A DNA stretch of 64,000 nt, taken from positions 930,001-994,000 of the forward strand of contig NZ_CP083590.1 of assembly GCF_020099395.1 (NCBI RefSeq), written 5' to 3'. Every line of letters begins with the position of its first letter. Positions within the stretch are counted from its first letter, which is position 1. The position numbers and the translations under genes were made by a program. Of the stretch, positions 41,163 through 49,312 are shown piece by piece. This DNA comes from Streptomyces mobaraensis (GTDB lineage Bacteria > Actinomycetota > Actinomycetes > Streptomycetales > Streptomycetaceae). The notes under the pieces were generated by a model. That model was given only the letters and a program-made list of their open reading frames with translations. It had not been told where the DNA came from and made no database searches.

Positions 41163-42170
41163 GTGAGACGACACCCCCGCACGACCGCCATCGCCACGGG
41201 CGCCCTGCTGGCCGCCTGTTCCCTGGCCGTACCCGGCCTCGGGACCGGCGCCGCCGGTGCCGCGCCCCCGCCCGTCACCGGGCACCCGGCCACCGAGCAC
41301 ACGGCCGCCGCCACGGCGGAGGCGCGGCAGCGGGCCGCCGCCTTCTGGACGCCCGAGCGGATGCGCTCGGCCACCCCGCTCGACATCACCACCGACCGCC
41401 CCGCGAGCCCGCCCGCCCCGGTCCCGGCCGGCGCCCGCCACACCACCGTCGCCCCCACAACCGCCCACTCCCCGGCCGCCGTCCGCTCCTTCCCGCAGGC
41501 CGGCGGCCCCTGGACGGGCGGCGGCGCGGTGGTCAAGACGTCGGGCCGGGTGTTCTTCACCATGCAGGGCCGCACGGCGTCCTGCTCCGGCGACGCGGTC
41601 ACCAGCGGCAACGGCAGCACGGTCCTCACCGCGGGGCACTGCGTGAAGTACCAGGGCAACTGGCACACCAACTGGACGTTCGTCCCCGGCTACCACGACG
41701 GCCAGGCCCCCTACGGCACCTGGGCGGCGACGAAGACGCTCTCCACCCCGCAGTGGACGGCGAGCGAGGACATGAACAACGACATCGGCGCCGCCGTCGT
41801 CGGCCCGCTCGACGGCAAGCGGCTGACGGACGTCGTCGGCGGCCAGGGCCTGGACTTCAACGGCGGCTACAACAAGCCCATGTACTCCTTCGGCTTCCCG
41901 GCCGCCTCGCCGTACGACGGCACGAAGCTCATCCACTGCAGCGGGAACACCACCAAGGACTTCCTCCTCACCAAGGACCACGGCCTCTCCTGCAACATGA
42001 CCGGCGGTTCGAGCGGCGGCCCCTGGTTCACCTCGTTCGACGAGTCCACCGGCACCGGGCTGCAGGCGTCGGTGAACAGCTTCGGCTACACCTTCCTGCC
42101 CAACACGATGTTCGGACCGTACTTCGGCGACGTCGCGAAGACGCTGTACGACCAGGCGCAGACGAGCTGA
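41163..42170 (+). CDS. Secreted trypsin-like serine protease
   Basis: 335 aa; GTG 41163 with GAGGGAG upstream. Signal peptide: RR, a hydrophobic core and cleavage near GAAGAAPP. A ~75-residue propeptide-like linker precedes the catalytic domain, whose triad is visible: His in TAGHC, Asp in NNDIG, Ser in GGSSGGPW. Cys pairs suggest disulphides. It is expected to be exported and degrade protein outside the cell. Monocistronic, with an unusual repeat-bearing leader. Confidence 0.93.
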   Translation: MRRHPRTTAIATGALLAACSLAVPGLGTGAAGAAPPPVTGHPATEHTAAATAEARQRAAAFWTPERMRSATPLDITTDRPASPPAPVPAGARHTTVAPTTAHSPAAVRSFPQAGGPWTGGGAVVKTSGRVFFTMQGRTASCSGDAVTSGNGSTVLTAGHCVKYQGNWHTNWTFVPGYHDGQAPYGTWAATKTLSTPQWTASEDMNNDIGAAVVGPLDGKRLTDVVGGQGLDFNGGYNKPMYSFGFPAASPYDGTKLIHCSGNTTKDFLLTKDHGLSCNMTGGSSGGPWFTSFDESTGTGLQASVNSFGYTFLPNTMFGPYFGDVAKTLYDQAQTS

Positions 42171-42342
42171 GACGGCCGGCCCGGAAGGGCGGCGGCGCGG
42201 CCGGTAAGACGGCGGCACGTTCGCCCGGCGGCAGGCGAACCGCCGCGCGACGCGCCGCCGCCCCAACCAACGGGCCCCCCGCTCCTTCCGGGCCGCATCC
42301 CCGTCCCGGGACGTCATCCCGCACCCGGCTAAGCTCTCGATC

Positions 42343-42780
42343 ATGTGGAGACAAGCGGTACTGGACGACTTTCCCGAGGCGGGATTCCGGGAGCCTGTTC
42401 ACGAAGCCGAGATCGCCGCGGCCGAAAAACGCCTCCAGCGAGCGATACCCGCGGAACTCAGGCAGCTGTTCCTCGAGAGCGACGGGGTGCTCGGGCACTC
42501 CCGCGTCGACACCGTCTGGCCCTTGGAGCAGGTCGTCGAGCAGAACCTGTCCTTCTGGTCCGACGACTCCCTCGCTCGGCTGTACATGCCCTTCGACGCC
42601 CTCCTGTTCTTCGGAGACAACGGAGGTGGTGACCGGTTCGCCTTCGTGCGGAAACCCGAACGACCCGATGTCTTCGTCTGGGACCACGAGAACGACAGCC
42701 GCATGTGGGTGGCCGGCGACCTGCGGGACTACCTCGGCCGTTCGCTGCGCGCCGGCGGAGACGACTGGTACTGGCCGTAA
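42343..42780 (+). CDS. SMI1/KNR4 (SUKH) family protein
   Basis: 145 aa. The N-terminal EAEIAAAEKRLQRAIPAELRQLF and FGDNGGGDRFAF segments match the SUKH superfamily, widely found as immunity proteins to contact-dependent or other polymorphic toxins. No toxin gene is adjacent; it is followed by an integrase remnant, so it may be an orphan immunity gene on a decayed mobile segment. Could equally be a housekeeping SMI1-like protein. Confidence 0.8.
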   Translation: MWRQAVLDDFPEAGFREPVHEAEIAAAEKRLQRAIPAELRQLFLESDGVLGHSRVDTVWPLEQVVEQNLSFWSDDSLARLYMPFDALLFFGDNGGGDRFAFVRKPERPDVFVWDHENDSRMWVAGDLRDYLGRSLRAGGDDWYWP

Positions 42781-42910
42781 TCCGCCACCGGTTTGACCGA
42801 CGCGATCGGTCCGCGGCACATCTCCCGGCCAGGCGTGTTGACTGAACTACGGATGGTTTCGTCCTTGTTCTTCAGACGGGGGGAAAGCGAACTGGCTACC
42901 GTCCCCTCTC

Positions 42911-43402
42911 GTGATCGAGCGTGAGGATGCCCCAGGGGACTTGAGTTCGCCGGCGGCGCCGCGAGTGGGGTCGCTGGTGGAGACGGGTGATCCGCGGGAG
43001 CCGTATCGGCTGGTGGATCCCTGCGGTACGCCAGTCAGGTCGGCGGCCGCATATCTGACAGATCTGCAGGCAGCCGGACGGCCCGCGACCACCCAGCGTT
43101 CCTACGGCATGGATCTGCTCCGCTGGTTCCGCTTCCTCTGGGCGGTCGACGTGCCGTGGAACGAGGCGACCCGGATCGAGGCACGCGACTTCTCCCGGTG
43201 GATCCAGATCACAGCCAAACCCCCACGAAAGCAGGGTAGTTCAGGGCCGCTCACGGCGTCGGCACCGGTATTGGCGCGCCATCCGCCCGAGGTGCCAATT
43301 CGATCACTGGGAAGCGGCCGGTCGGGCGGACCTATGTCGCGGGGCGTCATGTCATTGCCGAAGCCAAAGGCTTGTCACGGGCTCAGCTGCCACCGTCCTT
43401 GA
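42911..43402 (+). pseudogene. Truncated tyrosine-recombinase/integrase (N-terminal part only)
   Basis: The first ~110 residues (GTG 42911) contain the SAM-like DNA-binding domain of actinobacterial phage-type integrases: AAYLTDLQAAGRPATTQRSY, MDLLRWFRFLWAVDVPW, EARDFSRWIQ. After ~43230 the frame loses similarity; TGKRPVGRTYVAGRH is recovered in another frame near 43310, showing a frameshift, and the whole catalytic domain with the Arg-His-Arg-Tyr residues is missing. The remnant abuts the convergent gene at 43383. Confidence 0.75.
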
Positions 43403-44060
43403 CGCCTCCTCGCAGGCCCCACTCATCCAGGCCGGAGTAGATCAACGCAGTACGGCCCCGCGGGAAAGTCATGACTTCCGCCTCCCCTGAATAGATCGCC
43501 ACCAGTGAGTCGGCCCCTCGCCACCAGGTGTCGGCCAAGCCCAGCACTTCGTGCACTGGCTCGTACTCATCCAGCACGATGCCGTCGACCTCATCGCCAG
43601 TGACCTTGACGATCTTCTCTGCCCACATGGACGCGTGGTGGGCCAGCGCGAGCGACTCCACCCAGCCCTCGACGGTGGCATGGAGGGGCGACCACTGACC
43701 TGCGTGAATACCGAACTCACCAGATGGCCCGATCATGAAGGAGTAGGGAACCGCTGTCCGCTGCACACCGGCTTCGAACCACCACCCTTCGGACGCAGAG
43801 CCTTCAGGAGAGTCCGCTTCGAAGTATCTCGGGCCGCCGTCGTACGTAGATGCGGGCGGCAGGACCAGACCACCCCATCGCTCTTGAAACGCCGCCATCC
43901 GGTCGATGACCGTCGCAGGGATGTCCCGCTCAAGCCACCACTGTCTGTGTTCCTCAACGGGTCGGACGTCGACCTTGACGCCGTGCTCGCGGACGAACGA
44001 TCGGGCTCGTTGAGTCAGACCATCAGGCACATCGTTGAAGAGGTTGAGATTCACCAGCAT
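43383..44060 (-). CDS. Hypothetical protein, possibly SUKH-like
   Basis: 225 aa from ATG 44060. The region RMAAFQERWGGLVLPPAS followed by aromatic-rich strands is reminiscent of SUKH-type immunity proteins, but similarity is weak. Base composition is less GC-rich than the surrounding genes. It lies just after the integrase remnant on the opposite strand and, with the SMI1/KNR4 gene at 42343, could be part of a degraded toxin-immunity island. No signal peptide or membrane span. Confidence 0.6.
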   Translation of the reverse strand: MLVNLNLFNDVPDGLTQRARSFVREHGVKVDVRPVEEHRQWWLERDIPATVIDRMAAFQERWGGLVLPPASTYDGGPRYFEADSPEGSASEGWWFEAGVQRTAVPYSFMIGPSGEFGIHAGQWSPLHATVEGWVESLALAHHASMWAEKIVKVTGDEVDGIVLDEYEPVHEVLGLADTWWRGADSLVAIYSGEAEVMTFPRGRTALIYSGLDEWGLRGGVKDGGS

Positions 44061-44296
44061 GAGGCTACTGGCAATTCTGAATCTCGACAGTTCAGAGAAA
44101 GGACCTGCCGGATGCGTGCGCGAAGGTCCCGGCATGCCGACGATGAGGGACGGCGCCGACGGTGACCGCCGCCCCCGCGTGACCTGCGTGTGGCGATCTT
44201 GTGTCGGAAGCCGGCGAGGGCTCCCGCGCGCCGACCGGTGCTCCTTAGGGTCCGTACCAGTACCCCGCACCCGTCCCCGAGAAAGGACCAGACCCC

Positions 44297-45823
44297 GTGC
44301 GTCTCCCCCGTCGCCCCCGTGGCCTGCGTGGCCGTAAAGCACTGGCCGCCCTCATATCCACCGCCGTCGCGGCCCCCGTGCTCCTCTCCGCCGCCCCGGC
44401 CGACGCCCGGACCGCCGACGGTCCGGCGCGGCAGCACCAGAAGGCCGAACGGCTCGCGAGACAGCTGGAGCGGGACGCTTCGGCGAAGGGCGCGTACCGG
44501 CATCTCAAGGCGCTGCAGCGGATCGCGGACGCCAACGGCGGCAACCGGGCCGCGGGGACGCCCGGCCACGAGGCGTCGGCCGCGTACGTCCACCGGCTGC
44601 TGAAGCAGGCCGGTTACCGGGTCTCGTACCAGTGGTTCGACGTCTGGCAGGCGAAGACGCTGACCGAGAAGCTGTCGGTCGTCTCCCCCGACGCCCGCGA
44701 TCTCAAGGTCGCGGCGGCGGAGTTCTCGCCCTCGACGCCGCGGTCGGGGCTGCGGGCGCCGCTGGCGCTCGCCCGGGTGGACAAGGACCCCGGCTGCTCG
44801 GCCGACGACTACGCCGGGACGGCCTTCACCGGCCGGATCGCCCTCGTGAAGCGCGGCGGCTGCACGTTCGCCGAGAAGCAGAAGGCCGCCGCGCAGGCGG
44901 GCGCGGTCGGCACGATCATCTACAACAACGTCGCGGGCGGCGTGGTGAAGCCGTCGTTCGGGAGCCCGGCCGACGGCAAGGTGCCCACCGCCGGGATCTC
45001 GCTGGCCGACGGCGAGGCGCTGGCCGCGGCGGTGGCCAAGGGCGAGGTCCAGGTCGCCCTGAACATCCAGCAGAAGCACACCAAGAAGCGCACCCCCAAC
45101 GTGATCGCCGAGACGCGGGGCGGCGACCCGCGCCACGTCGTCGCCCTCGGCAGCCACCTCGACTCCGTCCCCGAGGGCCCGGGCATCAACGACAACGGCT
45201 CCGGCTCCGCCGGCCTGCTGGAGGTCGCCCTCAAGCTCGCCGACCGCACCCGCCGCAGCGGCCAGCAGCCCACCAACAGGGTCCGTTTCGCCTGGTGGTC
45301 GGGTGAGGAGCTGGGCCTGCTCGGCTCCGAGCACTACGTGGCGCAGCTCTCCAAGGCCGAGCGCGAGAAGATCGCGCTCTACCTCAACTTCGACATGATC
45401 GCCTCGCCCAACCCGGCCCAGCTCGTCTACGACGGCGACGACTCCGACCACAAGGGCTCCGGCCCCGGCCCCAAGGGCTCGGCGGAGATCGAGAAGCTGA
45501 TCAACGGCTACCTCGACCGCAAGGGCAAGGCCCACGAGGGCACCGACTTCGACGGCCGTTCCGACTACGGCCCGTTCATCGCCACCGGCATCCCCGCCGG
45601 CGGCACCTTCACCGGCGCCGAGGGCATCAAGACGAAGGAGCAGGCGGCGAAGTTCGGCGGCAAGGCCGGCGCCCCGTACGACCCCAACTACCATGCCAAG
45701 GGCGACAATCTGTCGAACTTGGACCTCAAGGCGTTCGACACCAACGTCGACGTCATCGCCCACGCGGTCGGCATCTACGCCCACGACCTGAGCTCCTTGG
45801 GCGGCGCCGGCACGCGCGGCTGA
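44297..45823 (+). CDS. Secreted M28 zinc aminopeptidase with PA domain
   Basis: 508 aa, GTG 44297. Signal peptide with cleavage near ADART. A protease-associated (PA) insert occupies ~residues 150-260. The M28 metal ligands are clear: GSHLDS, GINDNGSG, SGEELGLLGSEHY with the catalytic Glu pair, FDMIASPN and YHAKGD. It resembles the Streptomyces griseus-type leucine aminopeptidase extended with PA, cleaving N-terminal residues from peptides outside the cell, and may work with the secreted protease at 41163. A strong hairpin follows the stop. Confidence 0.95.
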   Translation: MRLPRRPRGLRGRKALAALISTAVAAPVLLSAAPADARTADGPARQHQKAERLARQLERDASAKGAYRHLKALQRIADANGGNRAAGTPGHEASAAYVHRLLKQAGYRVSYQWFDVWQAKTLTEKLSVVSPDARDLKVAAAEFSPSTPRSGLRAPLALARVDKDPGCSADDYAGTAFTGRIALVKRGGCTFAEKQKAAAQAGAVGTIIYNNVAGGVVKPSFGSPADGKVPTAGISLADGEALAAAVAKGEVQVALNIQQKHTKKRTPNVIAETRGGDPRHVVALGSHLDSVPEGPGINDNGSGSAGLLEVALKLADRTRRSGQQPTNRVRFAWWSGEELGLLGSEHYVAQLSKAEREKIALYLNFDMIASPNPAQLVYDGDDSDHKGSGPGPKGSAEIEKLINGYLDRKGKAHEGTDFDGRSDYGPFIATGIPAGGTFTGAEGIKTKEQAAKFGGKAGAPYDPNYHAKGDNLSNLDLKAFDTNVDVIAHAVGIYAHDLSSLGGAGTRG

Positions 45824-45831
45824 CGCGGTGT

Positions 45832-45871
45832 GTGTGGGGGGCCAGCCTCGGCCGGGGCCGGCCCCCCACAC
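45832..45871 (+). terminator. Hairpin terminator after the aminopeptidase gene
   Basis: Perfect 12-bp stem GTGTGGGGGGCC / GGCCCCCCACAC with a 16-base loop that can itself pair. No U-tract, as is common for Streptomyces terminators. Confidence 0.75.
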
Positions 45872-45917
45872 CGGAAATGAGACGGAATCCGCGGGCGCCC
45901 GCCGCTAACGTGCCCCC

Positions 45918-46484
45918 ATGAACCCGATCACCGTCACCGGCTCCCGGCTCCACCTCCGCGAGATCCGCGGTACCGACCTCGACGCGCTCCACGCCGTCCA
46001 GGGACACGCCGACGTCGCGCACCACATGAAGGGCCGGGCGCAGACCCGGGACGAGGCCGCGGACGCGATCGCGCGCGCGGCGGTCCACGCGGGTGCGGTG
46101 CCGCGTACCGTCTATATGCTCGGCGTGGTCCGCTCGGCCGACGGCCGGCTGATCGGGCGGGCCGACCTCGACCTGGACCCGTTCTCCGAGAAGGCCGGCA
46201 CCATCGGCTTCATGCTCCATCCCGACACGTGGGGCGCCGGTTTCGGCACTGAAACGGTTCACCTGCTCTGCGCGCTCGGCTTCCGGCACCTGGGGCTGCA
46301 CCGGATCTGGGCCACCCGCTCCCCGTCCAACACCGCGTCGGGCAGGACGCTGTCGAAGGCGGGGCTGGTCGAAGAGGGCCGGATACGGGAGCAGTTCTTC
46401 GTGGACGGCGGGTGGCGCGACTCCGTCGTCCACGCGGTCCTGGAACACGAGTGGCGGGCCCCGGAGGGGTTCCCCGCGCCGTGA
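45918..46484 (+). CDS. GNAT-family N-acetyltransferase (RimJ/RimL-like)
   Basis: 188 aa, ATG 45918. RimJ/RimL pattern: SRLHLREIRGTDLDAL at the start, GFMLHPDTWGAGFGTETV as the acetyl-CoA pyrophosphate loop, and HRIWATRSPSNTAS near residue 130. It acetylates an amine (protein N-terminus, antibiotic or metabolite); substrate not deducible. Single gene. Confidence 0.92.
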   Translation: MNPITVTGSRLHLREIRGTDLDALHAVQGHADVAHHMKGRAQTRDEAADAIARAAVHAGAVPRTVYMLGVVRSADGRLIGRADLDLDPFSEKAGTIGFMLHPDTWGAGFGTETVHLLCALGFRHLGLHRIWATRSPSNTASGRTLSKAGLVEEGRIREQFFVDGGWRDSVVHAVLEHEWRAPEGFPAP

Positions 46485-46574
46485 CCGGCAGTGCGGCACG
46501 GGCCGACGGGCGGGTGGCAGCGGCGCGACACGGGGTCCGGCCAAGGGCTCGTCCCGCCCTCGCGAACGCCCGCG

Positions 46575-46979
46575 TCACCGCCGGTCGAGGGCGGTGGCGA
46601 CCTGGTCCATGACGCGCCGCCAGTGCGCCCGTCGCCGTTCGCGCTCCTCGGCGCTCGCCAGGTGCTCCTGGTGGAAGCGGAGCGTCGTCCGGGCTCCGTC
46701 GGCGGCGGGGGCGAGGGCGACCTGGACCGTGGTGGTGCCGTGGGTGACGCGGATGCGGTCCGCGGGACGGTACCCGCGCACCTCGCCCGTCACTCCCGCG
46801 GTCGTCCGGTAGGGGGTGCCGCGTTCCGGGGTGAGGACCGCACCCGGACCGAGCCAGAGCGCGATGCCCTCGGAACCGGCGACGAAGTCCCAGACAACAG
46901 CCGCGGGGTGGGGCAGCGTGCGGGAGACGCCGATCTGCCAGCCGGCGTCCTTGGTGAGCCCTGTGGGCATGGCGGTCAT
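46575..46979 (-). CDS. SRPBCC/AHSA1-like protein
   Basis: 134 aa. The sequence SRTLPHPAAVVWDFVAGSEG and the later TLRFHQEHLAS match the AHSA1 branch of SRPBCC proteins. ATG 46979 overlaps the stop of the CGNR regulator gene (ATGA), so they form one transcription unit. Ligand unknown. Confidence 0.87.
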   Translation of the reverse strand: MTAMPTGLTKDAGWQIGVSRTLPHPAAVVWDFVAGSEGIALWLGPGAVLTPERGTPYRTTAGVTGEVRGYRPADRIRVTHGTTTVQVALAPAADGARTTLRFHQEHLASAEERERRRAHWRRVMDQVATALDRR

Positions 46980-47578
46980 CCTTCCTCGGTGTGGCGGGCG
47001 CGCAGCGCCCTGACCTTGTGGCGGTTGCCGCAGTGCTCCATGGAGCACCAGCGGCGGCGGCCGGGGCGTGAGGTGTCAACGTAGACGAGGTGGCAGTCCT
47101 CGGCGGCGCAGGTGCGGATGCGGTGCGCGAAGGGGCCGGTCAGCAGCTCGACGGCGTCCCGGGCGACGGTGGCCGCCAGGTGCGTGCCGGTGGGGGTTCC
47201 GGCCCACTGCCGCTTCCCGGTCGGCGTGATGGCGGGGGCCATGGCCGGACGGGCGGCCGCCTCGTTGACCATCGCCAGGTCGCGGGGCGGGTGAGGCTCG
47301 CCGCTCGTGTGGGCGGCGATCACCCGGAACAGCGCGTCGCGCAGCCCTCGCATGGCGGCCACTTCCGCCGCGGAGATGTCGAGCGCGGGCGTCGGAGTCA
47401 GTCGTGACCGGTCCGCCCAGGCGGCCAGGTCGGCGGGCGCGTGCAGGACCTCGTAGCGGCGGTAGGGGCCGGGGCCGCCGGTGGTCAGCAGTTCCAGACA
47501 CAGCGCGCCGGGGTCGAACCGGTAGGCGACGCCGGTGCGGGAGTGCAGCGTCAGCCCCTTGGTTGCGGAGGAGTCCAT
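46976..47578 (-). CDS. CGNR zinc-finger regulator (ABATE domain)
   Basis: 200 aa. C-terminal zinc finger CAAEDC ... WCSMEHCGNRHKVRALR, the hallmark CGNR motif, with an ABATE-type N-terminal domain. These are stress-responsive transcription factors. ATG 47578 lies in one arm of a palindrome that also covers the start of the divergent VOC gene; TATAGT lies six bases before the ATG and there is no ribosome site, so the message is probably leaderless and self-controlled. Confidence 0.92.
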   Translation of the reverse strand: MDSSATKGLTLHSRTGVAYRFDPGALCLELLTTGGPGPYRRYEVLHAPADLAAWADRSRLTPTPALDISAAEVAAMRGLRDALFRVIAAHTSGEPHPPRDLAMVNEAAARPAMAPAITPTGKRQWAGTPTGTHLAATVARDAVELLTGPFAHRIRTCAAEDCHLVYVDTSRPGRRRWCSMEHCGNRHKVRALRARHTEEG

Positions 47579-47602
47579 GTAACCACTATAACTGGTTACA
47601 TG
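47576..47602. promoter_or_regulatory. Palindromic operator spanning the divergent CGNR and VOC start codons
   Basis: CATGTAACCA and TGGTTACATG form perfect 10-bp arms around a 7-base centre. Each end carries the ATG of one gene. Forward: TTGCGG (47563-47568), 18 bp, TATAAC (47587-47592), 7 bases, ATG 47600. Reverse: TATAGT, 6 bases, ATG 47578. The two -10 boxes overlap in the centre. Confidence 0.85.
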
Positions 47603-48052
47603 ACATTGAGCTGGAAGCTGGTCGTCGACAGCACGAACGCGCCCGCCCTCGCGGACTTCTGGGCCGCGGCCTTGGAGTACGAGGTGGAGGACCCCAGCGC
47701 GCTCATCGAGCAGCTGCTGGCCGCCGGCCGCATCGGCGAGGAGGCCGTCACCGAGCACCGCGGCCGCAAGACCTTCCGCGGCTATGCCGCGATCCGCCAC
47801 CCCGAGGACCCGTTCGACGGGACGAGCGGCGTCGGCCGCGGCCGGCGGCTGCTCTTCCAGGACGTCCCCGAGGCCAAGACGGGCAAGAACCGCCTGCACC
47901 TCGACGTCCACAGCGAACCCGGCGGCATGGACCAGCTGTTGGCCAGGCTGGAAGACCTGGGGGCGACCCGCGTCCAAGAGGTGGACAAGGGGCCGGCCGG
48001 GCACTGGTGGATCATGCGGGACCCCGAGGGCAACGAGTTCTGCGTGGCGTGA
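47600..48052 (+). CDS. VOC-family (glyoxalase/bleomycin-resistance-like) protein
   Basis: 150 aa starting at ATG 47600 inside the operator. LVVDSTNAPALADFWAAAL and RLHLDVHSEP...MRDPEGNEFCV are typical of actinobacterial VOC proteins with a single-chain pair of beta-alpha-beta-beta-beta units. May bind or modify a small toxic molecule; divergent control by the CGNR regulator suggests a detoxification role. Confidence 0.9.
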   Translation: MTLSWKLVVDSTNAPALADFWAAALEYEVEDPSALIEQLLAAGRIGEEAVTEHRGRKTFRGYAAIRHPEDPFDGTSGVGRGRRLLFQDVPEAKTGKNRLHLDVHSEPGGMDQLLARLEDLGATRVQEVDKGPAGHWWIMRDPEGNEFCVA

Positions 48053-48123
48053 GCGTGAGTCCGGCGCCTTGACCGGACTCGCACACGTTTCGGCCCAACC
48101 GCCCGGCCACGCCCTGCGGATTC

Positions 48124-48172
48124 GCGTCAACTAGTACTTGACGGCGGGCACGCGTCAACCCAAGCTTGACGC
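48124..48172 (+). promoter_or_regulatory. Twin inverted-repeat operator and leaderless promoter of the Clp-N regulator
   Basis: Two copies of CGTCAA-N7-TTGACG (48125-48143; and 48153-48171, extended by one G/C pair) 28 bp apart. The TTGACG of the first is a good -35; 17 bp later CAAGCT (48161-48166) would be the -10, six bases before the ATG at 48173. A repressor on these sites would block polymerase directly. Confidence 0.75.
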
Positions 48173-48877
48173 ATGAGCCCACTCGACATCAGCCTCGCCG
48201 ACCTGATCGCCCGGCTCGACGAGGAACTCCCCGACGCCGACCTGCTGGCCCGCATCAGCGAGGCGCGGCTGCGCGCCCAGACGCTGACCGACCTCGGTGA
48301 CCAGCTCATCGACCACTACGTCAGCAAGGCCAAGCGGAACGGCGCCTCCTGGACCGAGATCGGCGACGCCATCGGCGTGTCCAAGCAAGCCGCCCAGCAA
48401 CGCCACACGCCCGCCCCCTTCGAGCGGTTCACCAAGCTGAACCGGCACGGCATCGTGCTGGCGCAGGAAGCCGCCCGCACGCACAAGCACGACTTCATCG
48501 GTACGGAACACCTGCTGCTGGGGCTGCTCGGCGAGCCCCGTGGCCTCGCGTACGAACTGCTGGTGGCGAAGGGCGGGTCGGAGCGGCGCGTCCGCGACGC
48601 GATCGACGAAGCGCTGCCGCCGGCCGGGGAGAAAGCGCCGCGAGGTCACATCGCGTTCAGGACGGAGAGCAAGGAGGCCATCGACCAGGCGCGCCACGCG
48701 GCGGCGGAGCTCGGCCACGACTGGATCGGCACGGAACACATGCTGCTGGGCCTGATCCGCGTCGAGGAGAGCCCGGCCGCGCGGATCCTGCGCGGCCTCG
48801 GGTTCACGCCGGACGAGCTGCACGAGGCGGTCGAGGCCAGGATCGCCGAACGGCCTGCCGCACGCGACGAGCAGTAG
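48173..48877 (+). CDS. Clp N-terminal-domain regulator (HTH plus two Clp-N repeats, no ATPase)
   Basis: 234 aa. Residues ~40-78 look like a helix-turn-helix (GASWTEIGDAIGVSKQAAQQR). Two Clp_N repeats follow, with FIGTEHLLLGLLGE (~105-118) and WIGTEHMLLGLIRVEE (~182-197), the peptide-adaptor-binding module of ClpC. No AAA+ modules are present. Such proteins may sense ClpC substrates or stress and control their own gene; the twin palindromes at its start fit autoregulation. ATG directly abuts the second palindrome. Confidence 0.9.
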   Translation: MSPLDISLADLIARLDEELPDADLLARISEARLRAQTLTDLGDQLIDHYVSKAKRNGASWTEIGDAIGVSKQAAQQRHTPAPFERFTKLNRHGIVLAQEAARTHKHDFIGTEHLLLGLLGEPRGLAYELLVAKGGSERRVRDAIDEALPPAGEKAPRGHIAFRTESKEAIDQARHAAAELGHDWIGTEHMLLGLIRVEESPAARILRGLGFTPDELHEAVEARIAERPAARDEQ

Positions 48878-48901
48878 GGAACGGTCAGTTCGCCACTCCG
48901 G

Positions 48902-49222
48902 TCACGGGGCGCTCCCCTGCCCCGGGCCGGAATCGGACGCGGTCGCGGTCGCGGTCGCGGACGCGGTCGCGGCATGCGGCATGAACCGGCTCAGCCGGAA
49001 GACGGTCGGCTGCGTCAGGCGCCCGCAGAACATGTCCATCCGCATCGCCGACCAGTCGATCCCGGGGTCGGCCTCCCGCAGCCCCCGCAGGTGCGCGTGC
49101 CACTGCTCCTCGTCCCGGGTCTCGAACAGCGGCTGCCACCACCCCTCCTCGGGCCCGAACCGGACCGTGGCCCGCTCCCTCTCACGCTGCTGCTGACGTT
49201 TCCTCTTGCGCTGTCCCGGCAT
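48902..49222 (-). CDS. Small hypothetical protein with basic N-terminus
   Basis: ~106 aa, ATG 49222. The first 20 residues are strongly basic (QRKRKRQQQRERER), the middle is Trp-rich (EEGWWQPLF, EEQWHAHLRGL), and the last ~20 residues are Ala/Thr/Ser from a GGTCGC hexamer DNA repeat near 48940-48970. No family recognised; start and existence are moderately supported by codon use. Confidence 0.55.
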   Translation of the reverse strand: MPGQRKRKRQQQRERERATVRFGPEEGWWQPLFETRDEEQWHAHLRGLREADPGIDWSAMRMDMFCGRLTQPTVFRLSRFMPHAATASATATATASDSGPGQGSAP

Positions 49223-49312
49223 CGGGTCAGCATCGCCGTTCTCCCCCGGTGCGGCAACGAGGATTTCGGGCTCCGGTTCGGATCCCGCCGCCGGGCATGA
49301 GACGGTCGGTTC

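Noticed and set aside
40985..42796. 603-codon plus-strand frame covering the protease gene
   Set aside because: Composition is that of a shadow frame; the in-frame secreted protease has signal peptide and catalytic triad.
48940..48975. GGTCGC/GCGGTC hexamer run as a possible CRISPR or regulatory array
   Set aside because: Simple-sequence repeat with no spacers; reads as Ala/Thr in the small hypothetical gene.
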